Part shown: one piece after another, positions 13,501 through 25,300 of the stretch | Layout: the number at the start of each line of letters is the position of its first letter | Position numbering within the stretch: the first letter of the stretch is position 1 | DNA from: Litoditis marina | Lineage: Eukaryota > Nematoda > Chromadorea > Rhabditida > Rhabditidae | Direction of reading: 5' to 3' | Length of the DNA stretch: 64,000 nucleotides | Assembly (NCBI GenBank): GCA_964036275.1 | Contig: OZ038438.1 | Location: 6,764,978-6,828,977 of the forward strand | Position numbers and translations under genes: made by a program | Notes under the pieces: model-generated | The model's database searches: none | What the model was told of the DNA's origin: nothing | What the model saw: only the letters and a program-made list of their open reading frames with translations

Positions 13501-16500
13501 ACTTTGAGTACATCACACTGCAAACAGGGAAAAACATGCAGGGCGTGCGAACACTTACTCTTCATCCTGCACTTGCTCAGAACCAGCAAATCCCAGTCGG
13601 TTCGAATCGCGTAGTACGTTTTCCAGTTCCCGAAAATCAGGTTGATTTTCCGGCACCGAACACCTATCGTCCTCTTTTCTGTAGGGATTCACTTCACGGA
13701 GAGGTCGTGTGGGCAGAACTAGACCGTCGGTATAAGACCACCCATTGGACGGTACCGGTGCTCGGACAGCTGGTGTGGCCGATGGCCGCTGTGGGAGGTC
13801 GGAGGTCATCTCTGAACCTCGTCTGGACGAGGGGGCTGGAGCATCTTCGGGGGTCGAACACTCTTTGGCTACAGATGATCGGCTAGACTTTCTTCGTTGG
13901 TGGTCCACCGAATAGGAAACGTCATTTCTGAACACAACACTCATGCCAACTCATCAAAAAACCACTAAGAACACACCACACGAGTCAAAGTTAGAGAGAA
14001 ACCGAGTGGATCCGATCTTACGTTTAACCAACCAAACTTGAAATGGGTAGTTGACCTTATTCTGACACAACGTGATAAAACCGTGCTCGACTCAAAACTG
14101 TGAAAACATGAGCAGTATGATGTGTTCCACAGAATTAATCCCGTCATTCATGAACGTTTTTCCAGTCTTTTCCAAATGGCAATAGGTATGGCTTATATCA
14201 ACGTATTTTAACTTATTATGCCCCATCAACCAAGAATTATTGACGAATCACTCAAATAAAACCACTAGAAACATGCAATTAAGTCAACAAATAAGAAGTC
14301 ACGCAACTCAAACGTCAGGCAGACACACTTTGTTGTTTATATTTATCCGTATAGGGTACGTTCTGGGCGTATCGTGTTCTAACGCGTAGGTCACCATGGA
14401 ACTCAATTTACCATTAACTTCATGGATTCTAGGTCGCGATATGCTCATGAGTTATGAGCGTGAAGATGCTCTCATGAGTAGCTCTCATGAGTGGGGATCC
14501 GCGTACCTCATCTTGGTGTTGGTGTCCTCTTCGCTGTCGCCCCGCTCGTCTTCCTGGTTCAGTTCTCTTTCGTAGAGTCGACATTGTTCGAGAACCTCCT
14601 TGTTGCCGGTCTTTTGGAGTCCCTTCATCACTTCTTCCATTCCCAATTGGTCCAAAGTGTCAACTGAGTCATAGAAAGTGTCCTGAAATTAACTAATCAT
14701 GCACCAAGTAGTTCTCGACTGTTGCTAATATTTGGGTTTCCCTGCCAATAAGGATATTGTATAGTTTTTCTTTATCTATATTCAACGTTCCGGTCAAAAT
14801 AGAGAACTTTCTAGCCCGAATAACTCTCGTTCACGAGAAGCTAACTTTACATTTTTTTCGATTCGAGTGGTGCAATACTTGTGAGTCAATATTGTTTTCC
14901 GATTCCTGATGTTTCTTCCTAATAAAGCATACAGTTTCGTGTCCATTGTCCTACTAATGTACTCACTCTATCCGGAATGCCATGAAGAGCTTTGTTTATG
15001 ACAGTCAATCCGTAAACAAGAGTTTCCGGATCCGGTGAATCCTTTTCTGATACAACTTTGATCAGTCCTGTCCAATCCGGCTGCCCTGAAAGACAACACA
15101 TTATAAGAAATGAAAAACCAATAAATTTCAAAAATATGCTTTTTCTAAACTATCCCTTCACAATTAGGCAGATTGTGACAACTATGCGTAAGACATCGAG
15201 CGACAAAAAGTAACATCGAGCGACAAAAAGTAGGATTAAAAAATGTTTAGTAAGCTTTCTGCCCATTGCCAATCTCACACCTCCCGAGATGTGTGAGATT
15301 ACTCAACTCATCGGATACATAGCTTGTAGTTTGTAGTTCACTAATTATATTTCTTCCGTCTCTTCCCAAACTACCTTTGTTCCTGTCTACGACTGAAATG
15401 GCCGTGAGCACCAACAGGGAGTTGTTATCATTGTACTCAATGAAGACCAGCAATAACTTCAGCGCAGTTTTCACCACCAATCGGAACTGAAATAAAAGTT
15501 TTGTTACAAAAATTTCAACTCGAAATTAATATTGTTATAAATTCCTGTAAGCTCACGAGCGACCCTCAATGTTCGATTGGCGCAAAAATCTCAGCGATTC
15601 AGTCACAGAAATGGGCGAGACACACATATGAAGCACGATGACACAAGAAGGTAGTAGCGATTTTCAAAGAAAGGTATATTATGTTATCGAAACTTTCTTG
15701 CTCACTAATTTTCACAAAGTCTGGTTGTCAGACTGCAGTACTATGAAAACAGACAGAAGTTGGTGAAATCGACACTTATTTCAATTACCCATTCAATTCG
15801 ATATGGACTCATCTCCTTCACTTCGTCTTCGTCGTATAACTGAAAAGGGACAATTGACAAGCGGAAACGGACAAAAGACAGGACAATTCTGACTTTTCAG
15901 TCGGAATCACAGCACAATATAGCAAGTGACAAAATCATCGTTGTAGTTGGATATCGAAATACGCCGTACTTCCCGAATATTGAGCGAAAAGCAACGGTAT
16001 CAAACTACAAACATGGCGGGATGGGACAACAGAAACCGTATAAGCCGTCTACCAAAAGAGTGAACCATATACACAAACTTTAGCACGAAAGACATTTTCT
16101 TCTTTCAAAGAAGCTAGCGGTGAGTGAAATAAAAAGCTAAGTAGCGGAAAATCATAAGATCTGAACTAATTTGGAAAAAACAACCTACCGGGGAGTCTAG
16201 AAGTTCATATAACCACTGAATAGTGGCATTGTGGGCTATTATACCATTCATTCCGTCCACATATAACATCACTTGTCCGAGGGCTGAAACACATCTACGT
16301 TTCTAGGGGATTCAACTAAAACTGTTGTGAAACTAGGGTTGTTACAATTCGTCTAAACAAATAGATATATTACCTTAGATTTTCGTATAATCTCTAAAAC
16401 ATAATAGGATGGTGAACAGCATTCAAACTAGAATAATGAGACAGGAAACACAATAACTTTTGCCGATATTTCAACATCAAGGATGAAAGTATCGGGATTT

Positions 16501-17337
16501 TGAAATTCGACTTGTGATTTTGAAACGAAAGTCTGCAAGGATCACAACAGGACAATATGTGATTTCGGTTAACTGATAGTTCAAACCTCTGAGAATATAG
16601 TTTTGATGGTTCTGATCGGCAACCCTTCCTAATTGAATCATACAGTCTAATCCGCCATTCTGTACGAATTCGTGGACTAGATCCTTATCATCCTGCAATC
16701 AACAAAAGTCGAATTATTCACGTTGAATATCGATCGAAGACCGGCCTTTCTCTGAGACATGAGAAAAACTTGTTACAATAACGATGAGTATAAAACAATA
16801 CTAACCGAACATAAAACGAATAAAGCTGGTACAGTCAAAATCCAAGACAAATAGTAAAAAACCTACCTGGAAAATTTGCTTGAGTGAAAATAATGCTCTT
16901 CGCTGATCTCTGCCAGATGCATTCAGTAGTTTATCTGAAAAATTACTGAACTTTGAAAAACTGAGGCAGAAATCAGTATTGCATTTATAATCTGTCAAAT
17001 GAAGAAAAGGCAAGAAAAATAGCGTATCTAGTAACTCTCAACAATTGCGTATCTAGTAGTTCAGATGAAAATAAAAACGAAATATAACCTACCAATAATT
17101 GTCTTAACTCGAAGAGAAGTTTGCGTACGCAACACCAAGCTACACCGACGACTGAAATATTTGGGATAATGATAAAAACATATGATAGAAATAGTAGTAA
17201 ATTCCTCAACTATTGAAATACCATATTTTTCCTGAACTTTCTGTTATGCATAGGCCTAGAAAATTACTCAACTGAAAAGAAAGAAAGGGAAAAGGTACTG
17301 TAACGACTTGCTGTACAACAGTTCATTCCCCGTTTTT

Positions 17338-17395
<58 letters not shown>

Positions 17396-20379
17396 TCATT
17401 TCATTTGCTAGTCTCTTTCTTCCCACTTTCATTCTGTTCATCTCACTCTCGCCGTCTCTCTCGCATTGCTTATATCTCGCCCTGGATACCTGTTCAAGTA
17501 TTCATCACCCCAATCGAAGTCCTCATCTTCCGTATCTGACTCCAACTTCGCTACGTAAGGAGATGCTCTAATCGAATCAGAATAATCAATACTAGGTTTC
17601 CTGTCCGATCGATATCCGCTATCCTCTCGCGCATGACGATGCTCCTGTTCCCTCCTATTTCTGATATCCAGACAACTCGGCTCCGAATATTGTTGTTCTG
17701 TTTTCAGTTGAGCTCGGAACTCTTTCTGCTGCGGTCGTTCCTTTCTAGCAGAGCTCAGACTAGATCGAATTGGGCGATAGCTGTGGAGGTTACTCTCCTT
17801 TTCTGGCAGACTGGCGAAGGTGTCCAATTCGGTATAGCTGCGCACCGGCTTCGCGGGAGGGAACGATTCCTCGTCTATATAGGGAATGTGCTCGATTTCC
17901 ACCGGAGCCGCGGCGTGCAGGACCGTCGGTTTGCGCACGAAGTTGCGCGGCAGCGAGGAGGTGGCCGGCCCGTCGCAGCTCGAAGAGAACCACGCCTTCT
18001 GGGTCCGCGGGTCGTCGGCGGCGCCCAGCGTCCTTCTGCGACTGACGCCGTGGCCGGACGGCGTTGGCGACTCATTGCTCTTGCTCCTCCGCTCCAAGGT
18101 GGAGAACTGGCGCAGCGGCTTTACAATCAGCGGCAGCTCCTTGTTCTGAGATTTCGGTCGATACGCGTCCGCCTCGTCGAAAGTACACGTGATCTTGCCG
18201 AGCCGGGGACTGAGGTTGGAATCGATATGGATCGATAAGTCGATATCATACGCCTTAAGGGTGGGTTTGTGCTCGGTGCCGTAGATGGCCTCGTAGGGCG
18301 GTGCTTGTCGCACGGAGCCCTGAACGGGCGCCGCCGAGTAGACGGCCTTCTCCGGAACTCGTGGTGCTCGTAGGGGCGGAAAACGGTCGGATGAGAATAC
18401 AGATTGGTATCCCGACATTCGTATCTTAGCTATAGGCGCATGGTCAACCGGCTGATCGAACTAATATTGCGAGGGGCGGGGGCATACGCGGGGCGCGCGG
18501 GGGGCCAGATATCGAAACTACTACACCCGATTTTGAGATGCACTCGCCAATATGCGAACTATGCCTAAATCCGGAAACTAGGCAGGGGCTGGCTATTCGA
18601 ACATAGACCTAATATGGACGTGAATGAGTAGATTTTCCTACACTCTTCCACCCATACTGATTGGTAAAGATACCACTTCATGAAGAAATATGCGAGACAA
18701 CACTATGATTATTTTCATACTTTTTGAGAGTTACTAGATTCATGATTCTCCTTCCACTACTGCAAAATTTACATGTAGAAAACACATTAAGACTATAAAT
18801 GCTTTGTAAAACCATTACTAAACAGACGCAAATGAATACAATACTTTGAACCTTCGTGTTATGTAACCATAAATTTATAGACATTTTCTTCCTAGCATTC
18901 CCAGTCCCAGCAGTAATACAGCCAACCAATTTGGTCCGGGCGGGGAAAAGCATAGTTCAAATCGGCATAGCCACCTATGGGATTCGATTCAGTTTACGCA
19001 TAACGTTCCCCACGTGAACCCTGCGTGATATAGTCGACCGTTTCAAGGTCTATCGGGGCGAGTGAAAGCGATATGGAGAGATATTGCGGTAATTTGGAGT
19101 GGGAGGGGAAAGGGGGCCAGGTGATGAAACAGTGGGAGGTCCTTTATTCATAATATTATGCAATCGAGACAGCCAATACTGCACGCAAAGCTACGGTATG
19201 GAAGAATGGGTGATAATGAACACAGCGTTGCACGGAACAGTTATACGTATCTTGAAAACCACTATCTGTCTACTATTTATCTCTATATACCTCTCCCTAT
19301 TTTTCTCCTTCACCACATCTCTCTTTGTCTTTTTTCTACCCTTCCCCGTTCTTCCTCTCTTTCCCTCTGTTACTCTCTTTCTCACTCTCTCTGGCTCACT
19401 TTCTCGCTCCCTCCGTCTCTCTGCTCTCCTCTCTCTAAATATATTTCTTTCTCTCTCTTTTCCCCTCCATGTATTATCAGTGACTCTGATGCATAACTCC
19501 CTCCTCTGAAAAGGAGCTTTTTTTTCGAAATTCCGATCAATAACTGTGACATTTCCGATCAATAACTGTGACTCACGTGTCGCTTTTGAGAATGTCGAAC
19601 TCCTCCTGTTGATCTTCCAACGTCAGTTCACTGTCCAGATATGTGTGAAATTCGCCTCCCCCGCCTTCCGTTCCCTTGTAAACTTGTAGGGCAGAGTCTC
19701 CCGGCTGCAATTCAATCGTCACTTTCACATTGTATATTAGACCTGGCAGCGTAGCAAAAACTGATGGAAAAGTCTGTGATTACCTAATCTATGCCTAAAT
19801 TTAGCGTGTTGGCAAATATGTGGCCAGAATGTGATAAAATGCTTCCTTTTCATGTTCTACAACTAAGTGTAAATCTGAACACATTACGTTCTTTGTTTTT
19901 TTTTTGTTCAAAAAGGGGTGCATCAGAGCGGAATCGAACACCACACAAAAAGTGCGAGAGACTACTGCGCTCACCACTAGACTGGCAAGAGTTGTTCAGA
20001 TTATTGTGTATAAGTGGAAGAAATATGCATGTGTATCTATTTAATGAAGGATAACTTAACCGAAACGTTTGTTTTCCATAGTAAAAGTCATTCTCAAAAC
20101 CGTTACAACACTGATTCATGCCGGTTTCGAGGTTCTCGGAGGAACTTTCAAATATTTCCGGTTCTTTGTTTGAGAAAATGCGGAATTGAGTGGACAACTG
20201 ACCTTGTGCGGAGCCCTGAGGGTTCGAATGAGCTCGGAGATCTGCTGTCCGATGGGCGAGTGGAGGCGGAAGTTGAAGGTGACCGGCCGCATCGGCTCCA
20301 GATAGCAGTTGGAGGTGGTCGCGAACGGGTCCGCGTCATTCACATACTGCACGCGACACGTGAACGAGTCGTCGTCCAT
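4561..20379 (-). CDS. FHOD: FHOD-family formin (FH2 domain-containing protein), main isoform
   Basis: Actin-assembling formin; 29 exons close to exactly 1261 residues. Exons: 20379-20203, 19704-19577, 17151-17093, 16934-16867, 16692-16587, 16283-16189, 15486-15375, 15085-14967, 14682-14507, 13927-13559, 13129-12992, 12534-12456, 12138-12025, 11807-11685, 11443-11318, 10990-10786, 10130-10029, 9705-9527, 9394-9278, 9061-8939, 8665-8564, 8228-8109, 7729-7568, 7171-6984, 6529-6451, 6241-6147, 5758-5668, 5302-5197, 4688-4561. Domains: GTPase-binding N-terminus ([12 protein letters not shown], 1-110); armadillo FH3 region ([34 protein letters not shown]; about 110-345); acidic/basic linker; proline-rich FH1 ([16 protein letters not shown]; about 700-765); FH2 (MKLHWKA to [16 protein letters not shown]; about 775-1160); C-terminal autoinhibitory DAD ([14 protein letters not shown], then basic [12 protein letters not shown]). 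Closest to animal FHOD3/FHOD1 by recalled sequence. The last exon reads to TAG at 4561-4563, but a GTGAGT donor sits just before it (see findings). Confidence 0.95.
5053..5195 (+). repeat. GTAGTTTGATC hairpin element, copy
   Basis: Carries AAGGTTCGCAGTTCCCAAAG, a TACGATGTAT segment, GCTGTGTTTGTAGTTTG, TTTTCGGTC, GACGTGTTTCGCGATCAAAC and TACAACGAAGATG. It ends within a few bases of FHOD exon 5302-5197, so the element sits against a splice site. Confidence 0.7.
5420..5545 (+). repeat. GTCACGT inverted-end element, copy 1
   Basis: A 125-bp block bounded by AAAAGTCACGTAAGATTAGC on the left and TTTTACGTGACTGTACGATT on the right, whose ends are reverse complements over the TCACGTAA core. It matches 49955-50085 closely and, inverted, 30255-30395. 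This is typical of a short nonautonomous DNA element. Confidence 0.7.
11014..11135 (+). repeat. GTAGTTTGATC hairpin element, diverged copy
   Basis: Has TATAGGGTTCGCTCTATGC, GGCCTATACGCTGTAT, GGTTGTTTGATTCTGTTGCG and a decayed right arm (GTGTGCATCGAAACC). It lies in the FHOD intron between exons 11318 and 10990. Confidence 0.55.
15965..16055 (-). repeat. GTAGTTTGATC hairpin element, partial, inverted
   Basis: Read on the minus strand it gives GGCTTATACGG, GCCATGTTTGTAGTTTGATA and CCGTTGCTTTTCG, matching the left half of the family. It lies in an FHOD intron. Confidence 0.55.
17339..17393 (+). repeat. (CT)n microsatellite
   Basis: An uninterrupted run of about 27 CT units just downstream (in FHOD sense) of the donor of the alternative exon, followed by more pyrimidine-rich DNA. 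Confidence 0.95.
17490..18418 (-). CDS. FHOD: Alternative first coding exon of FHOD (long disordered N-terminus)
   Basis: A 929-nt open exon starts with ATG at 18418 and ends at a GTATCC donor after DWGDEYLN. It leaves two bases (AG), exactly the phase needed by the exon at 17151-17093, which begins T|CGT CGG and codes [10 protein letters not shown]. The normal exon at 19577 also ends two bases over, so either can join. The sequence just 5' of the ATG gives no acceptor in the right phase for joining from 19577: AG sites at TATAG and CTAAG are in other phases or run into a stop. I therefore infer an alternative promoter giving about 1469 residues without the GTPase-binding domain. The 309 residues are Ser/Pro/Arg-rich and look disordered, with tyrosine-rich patches and an acidic end ([14 protein letters not shown]). 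I recognise no domain. Confidence 0.75.
19255..19460 (+). repeat. Degenerate CT-rich tract
   Basis: About 200 bp of pyrimidine-rich plus strand (purine-rich on the FHOD sense strand) between FHOD exon 2 and the alternative exon. The overlapping open frames are low-complexity artefacts. Confidence 0.85.
19923..19990 (-). repeat. tRNA-like sequence, minus strand
   Basis: On the minus strand GCCAGTCTAGTGGTGAGCGC is followed by GTGTTCGATTCCGCTCTGAT. It has A-box and B-box similarity at tRNA spacing without a full cloverleaf. It lies in FHOD intron 1. Confidence 0.45.
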
Positions 20380-22261
20380 GGCTGTTGTCGGCGATCACGC
20401 CCTTTCTCCTCGAAAGTCGATAGTCACACCCTCTTCTGATGCCAATCGATAATAACCCTTGCTTCCAATCGATATTCACTCACAACCACACGCGGCCTGG
20501 CTGACGTCGGGGCTGAACAGAAAACTCCGTTACTGATTTGAATTTAAAAAAGAGGTGTAAACTGTGATACTTTAACTTTGGATGGAGAAAAGTGATAACG
20601 AACAAAATATAAGAAGAGTTATTTCTTGAACAAGAATTATATCTTTGTTCCTGGTGGGAAAAAGTCTTTATGTTTTTTTCCGCATGTCTACTGTCAAAAA
20701 GAGTTGCGAAAATACTAAATAACTGAATTTGTGCCAAACAGATGAAAGGAGAAATGGTGAATGAGCAAGTTAGATGGTAAACAACAATGTATTATGCAGA
20801 GATGTCAATATTCATTTGTCGGCTACGTTTGATTCACAAAAACTGCAAAACATGAATAGCACCACAATAAAATCAGCAGAAAAAACAATACAGAAGGAAC
20901 CAGATACATAGATTAGCATGAAAATGAATAACACCTGGATTGTGAATCAGAATATAATTAGAATTAAATATATTCCAAAGTTATTTAAGTTATAATATAA
21001 ACTTCTCACGAAAATCTACTGAAGTGGTAAGGATTGTATTCGCCACCATTTCTACTCCTACAGTAAACTTTCGCATTTTCCAATTACTTTGTCAAAAAAA
21101 TCGAAGTAGGTTATTGTAGTAGGTGTAGTAGGTTATCAAAATCTTAGGTTACAATTGTTAACCTTCTCGATAATATTTACGTTATTAATACGACCTTAAA
21201 GTTTTCAATCTAACTCAATCTCATTATGAATGAAAGATACTATAACGCGGCAGGTATGACTGACTCTGGGCTCTGGTTGAAAAGAGTTGTTGGAGGGTTA
21301 TGCGATACATACACGCCGAGTCGCCCATGTAAAACATAGAAAAACACGAAAAGGAAATGAGGAAGTAAAGTGTTGTAGCAAAGAACATAATATAAAATGA
21401 CTGCTCAGAAAATATTATTTCGTAAGAAGCTAAGGCCATTGGGAACCTTTTTAAACTAAAGTTATGCGAATGTGAGTTATATTAATTGGACGTATACTAC
21501 TTTTGATAGAAAAGATCTTCAATACTAAAAAGCAGGATGAGATGGTTATTCAGTACTATCGTTCGCTTTCATAATGAACGAGTAATTTTGAAGCTTCGCG
21601 AACAGAGACTGAAATAGCAGTTCCGTCAAAAAACTTGTGTTCGGTTAAATACCGATTCGTGAATTGAATGATTCACCGCTGTTTTAGAAACGATATGAAA
21701 ATGAGAAATTGAACCGGCGAAATGTAAGAACAGCGCTAATATCAGAACAAGTTATCGTTTGTCTATGACTTTCAAAAAAAACTAAAAACTGAACCAAGTT
21801 CACCTATTCCTGGAACAATGACTGGTTTTAAAAGTGGATGAAAATCTTTTATAACGTTTTTGTTATAGACGATAGAATAAAGGATTTACGCCACATTTCA
21901 GTTGAAATTCAAACTTTGGCAGATCATGAAACAATTAAATTTCAATAATTCAGTTCAAAAATTACATTGGCACGTTTTCTGGTTTTTCTGAGTTGATTAG
22001 AGGTGAATTTCATTGAATACGTACTTTGCAATTATAAGGAAACGATTGCTTTAACATGGATAAATAGTACTGGCGGCCTTTTCTTAGTTTAGTATCAAAG
22101 CGGCAGAGACATGTGTTTCGTACAACACACGAGATAAAGAAAACATCTTTCTAGCGTGGAATCAATAGTTGCACCGATGCTGTACACTCGAACGGAAAAG
22201 CGTACCAATCTACCGTACCTTTCTGCACGTTGCCAGGTCCGGCATTATCTAAGCAGGACCG

Positions 22262-22345
22262 TGGTTTACAGTTATAGCCAATACGATGTATGCTGCTCTA
22301 CCCCACTGTGTTTGTAGTTTGAGTTCCGAGATCAAATCGAAACAA
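22262..22345 (+). repeat. GTAGTTTGATC hairpin element, internally deleted copy
   Basis: Keeps CCAATACGATGTATGCTGC, CCACTGTGTTTGTAGTTTGA and a close right arm CCGAGATCAAATCG; most of the loop is missing. It is in the gene-free stretch. Confidence 0.55.
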
Positions 22346-25300
22346 AGATTTAGTAAGTATGAAAAACTGGTTTGTGTTGAAAACACAGTCAGATCACTAA
22401 GACTAACCAAGAGTGTAAAGGATGAATCTGATGTGAGTGTGAACAGAACTTTGAAGTCGTAGCGCAAACCCAAGATAGTATCAAATTATATAATATCAAA
22501 GATAATGATGAAATAGCTTGTGGTATGAATGAAATGGAAAACGAACTAGACTCGTATTTAAAAATAAGCAATTTTGTGAGGCTGACTGTTGCATGGAAAG
22601 CTAATGGAATTGAAACAAATAAAGGTTAGCAACGTCGTGGGAAAGAGAGTGATTGAAAGAGTAAATCCGGAAAAGAACATTCAATAGAAAATGAACAATT
22701 TCTCAACGTTCCATATTGCAATTCCACTCATTATAATTATTAGAAATGAAGCGTTGAAAGTTACTAGGAAGTATGAAAGCACTACACTACGGCACGTTCT
22801 CTCTTTGAGACTGTGCAGGTGCACACGCGTCGCTTTTTTAAATCTTAGCTTTCTGAAGTGTTTCCGATTGTGGTTAGCTGTATATCAATTAATTAGTGGT
22901 CCTTTGAACAAACAAATGGTGTGAAGTAGTATAAAAGTGACCACCACGGCTAGGGTCTGCTAGAAGGATTAGATTACAACGGATGAAAGATGCAGCTAGC
23001 TCGAGATGCGTTGAATATCAAAAACACTCAATGGCTACCATATAAATGTTGAAACGTTCCCATAAAAGTCTCGTTTGAAAAACTATGGTGAGTTTCCAAG
23101 CTTCTTTCAATTAGATCAGAAGTTGAATAATATCTGTTCAATGGCTTCTCGGCCTTTGAAAAAACACGCTAAACAACGAGGAGAGTAAATCGCATTGTCA
23201 TTACATTGAAGGTAAAAAACTGGAGCTTTGAGAGCCAATAACTTATATGGAAAATAAATGAAAACAGTTTTTTAGAACTATCCCAAGAAAGTGGCATTAT
23301 ATTGGTGGATTCGGTGGGCTGGCAAGCACTATATATCTGACTCATACTACAAAATACTTCGCACAATAGACGCCCGAATTGCCTAATCAAAGGTTTGTCT
23401 GACAGTTTCATGCCATTTTCCATAAAAAGCGACCGGAACAATGTTAGTGTTGGTTAACTCACTTAGACCTGAACGATGCCTACAGTCTTCAAATTTACTA
23501 GTATGCAAGCAACGAATGAACGTTACTGGATATGTTCTTGATATTATAATGTTAGGGACCGTTCCGCTAAGTATTGAAACGATAGAAATGGCTGAATCGC
23601 GGCCTCTCTGATTGAATGGGGAAATATGGACGTTTTTCGAGAACCCTCACGTCAAAAACTGAATGTAAGGCTCAAATTGATACATAATCTGTCGGTGGAA
23701 TACGTAAAAGACACGCAATGTGCGATTTTTTCATTGAGGAATTGGTCAAAATTGGTGGAGAGGAGATCTATCGAGTTATCAACCTCAAATTGATTAGTGG
23801 GGGGCGATCGAGAGACAATGTCAACATTTCAATTCGTTTTTGCGTGGCCCCCAAAAAACGGACACGTGGGTGGACAAGCTTATCGTAGGCCACGCCCAGC
23901 ACAACAACCTACAGGTTAACTCGCAGTTGGAATATACAAATTAGACCAAATATTCGTTATAGTTTGACGTCGATGCACATCGACATTTACAAATTAGACT
24001 GAAAAGGAACGGGTTCAAACGAACACAACGGGATAGGGCAGCATACACCGTACAAACCACAAAATACAAAATCTGAGTTAGAAGCTTTTTTGATATTCCA
24101 TATTTCTATAAGGTGCAGATATATAGAAGGTGATGACGAATTTTTGTTGCAAACACATTTATCTAGATTATGTGAAGGTTTTAACACGTCGAAAGCGAGA
24201 TTCAGACTTTTTTAAACCAAAGAATGGTAACGATTTTGATCCCGCTGATAATGCAAATGTGACAGTGTTTCACATAACAATACCCTTCGAATTCATCGAA
24301 TTCATTAGGAATAATTAATTCTGAGTTTTTCGAGAGAAAGGCTGAACTTTTACGACTGCCCATCGGCGTACAATCTGAACCGCTATTAAACGTTCTCAAA
24401 AATACAAAGATCACGGACCATCCAAAGTTTATATTATATAAGTAACTGAATGAGTATTATGAAATATAAACAGGTTATGAGATTATCAAATCGCCAATAG
24501 ATTGGATTTTCAATGAGATAAGTGAAGCGCAATACATAAATGAAAAATTGCGCACTTGCAGAAACGTGTAGATTCACGTGTGACGTGGTTTTTCAAGCCT
24601 AAAGTATAGGAAGGGAAATGGAGGTAGGAGGACGAACCATTGTGCGAGGCTGGCAGACTGTGTGGATATTAGAGTGTAATAGAAACACGTACGCGCTCCG
24701 GAATCTCAAGCAGAGTACATACAAATATACTAGATTATCGTGGCACCGCGGCAAGTTTTTGACTTTGAAATAAGCCCCGGGATACCGAATAATGAAGGAA
24801 AAAGACAAACAATTTGAAGATTGGTCATGAACCACCACCAGGTAACATGGTGATGTGACGGATAAAACTTCTAACAACTTGAGCTCGAGATACATCAAGT
24901 TATATTGTGTGCCTGTTCAGTTTGAACAAGTGTGTTAGCTGCAAGAACATGGTAAGAGCAGTTTGATTATCAGTTGAAACAAAGCTAAAAAGGTGTCGCG
25001 ACATGGAGTTGCAAAACATGTGAGTGAACAAATAATCATACTTTACAGTAAGAAAATAACTTTTCGTAATAACTGACGCCGTGGAGTACTTGCAGAAGAA
25101 AAATAATATAGTAGTAGGCACATGTGTTAGATGACGCATGTGTACCATTCACATTCTACACGTGAACCACAAAACTAATTGTGAAGCACAGCAAACATTT
25201 TGACTTAATACTGTGCTCACATCATGATCAGACTACAAACTCAGCCGAATAGACTCGCGAGTCGTATAGCTGGGGGACGAACATTGACCAAGTCCGGGGC

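Noticed and set aside
13281..13886. 201-residue plus-strand frame
   Set aside because: Antisense over FHOD exon 13927-13559; the minus frame joins its neighbours in phase on both sides.
15190..15235. CRISPR-like short repeat (CGAGCGACAAAAAGTA twice)
   Set aside because: Only two adjacent copies in an intron of an animal gene; no array and no cas genes.
17633..18238. 201-residue and overlapping plus-strand frames
   Set aside because: Antisense shadows of the alternative FHOD exon, whose minus frame is longer and ends at an in-phase splice donor.
19099..19562. Frames of 112-136 residues on both strands
   Set aside because: Low-complexity CT-rich intron sequence between FHOD exons.
20014..20439. 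141-residue plus-strand frame
   Set aside because: It is antisense to FHOD exon 1; the minus strand carries the conserved GTPase-binding sequence [12 protein letters not shown].
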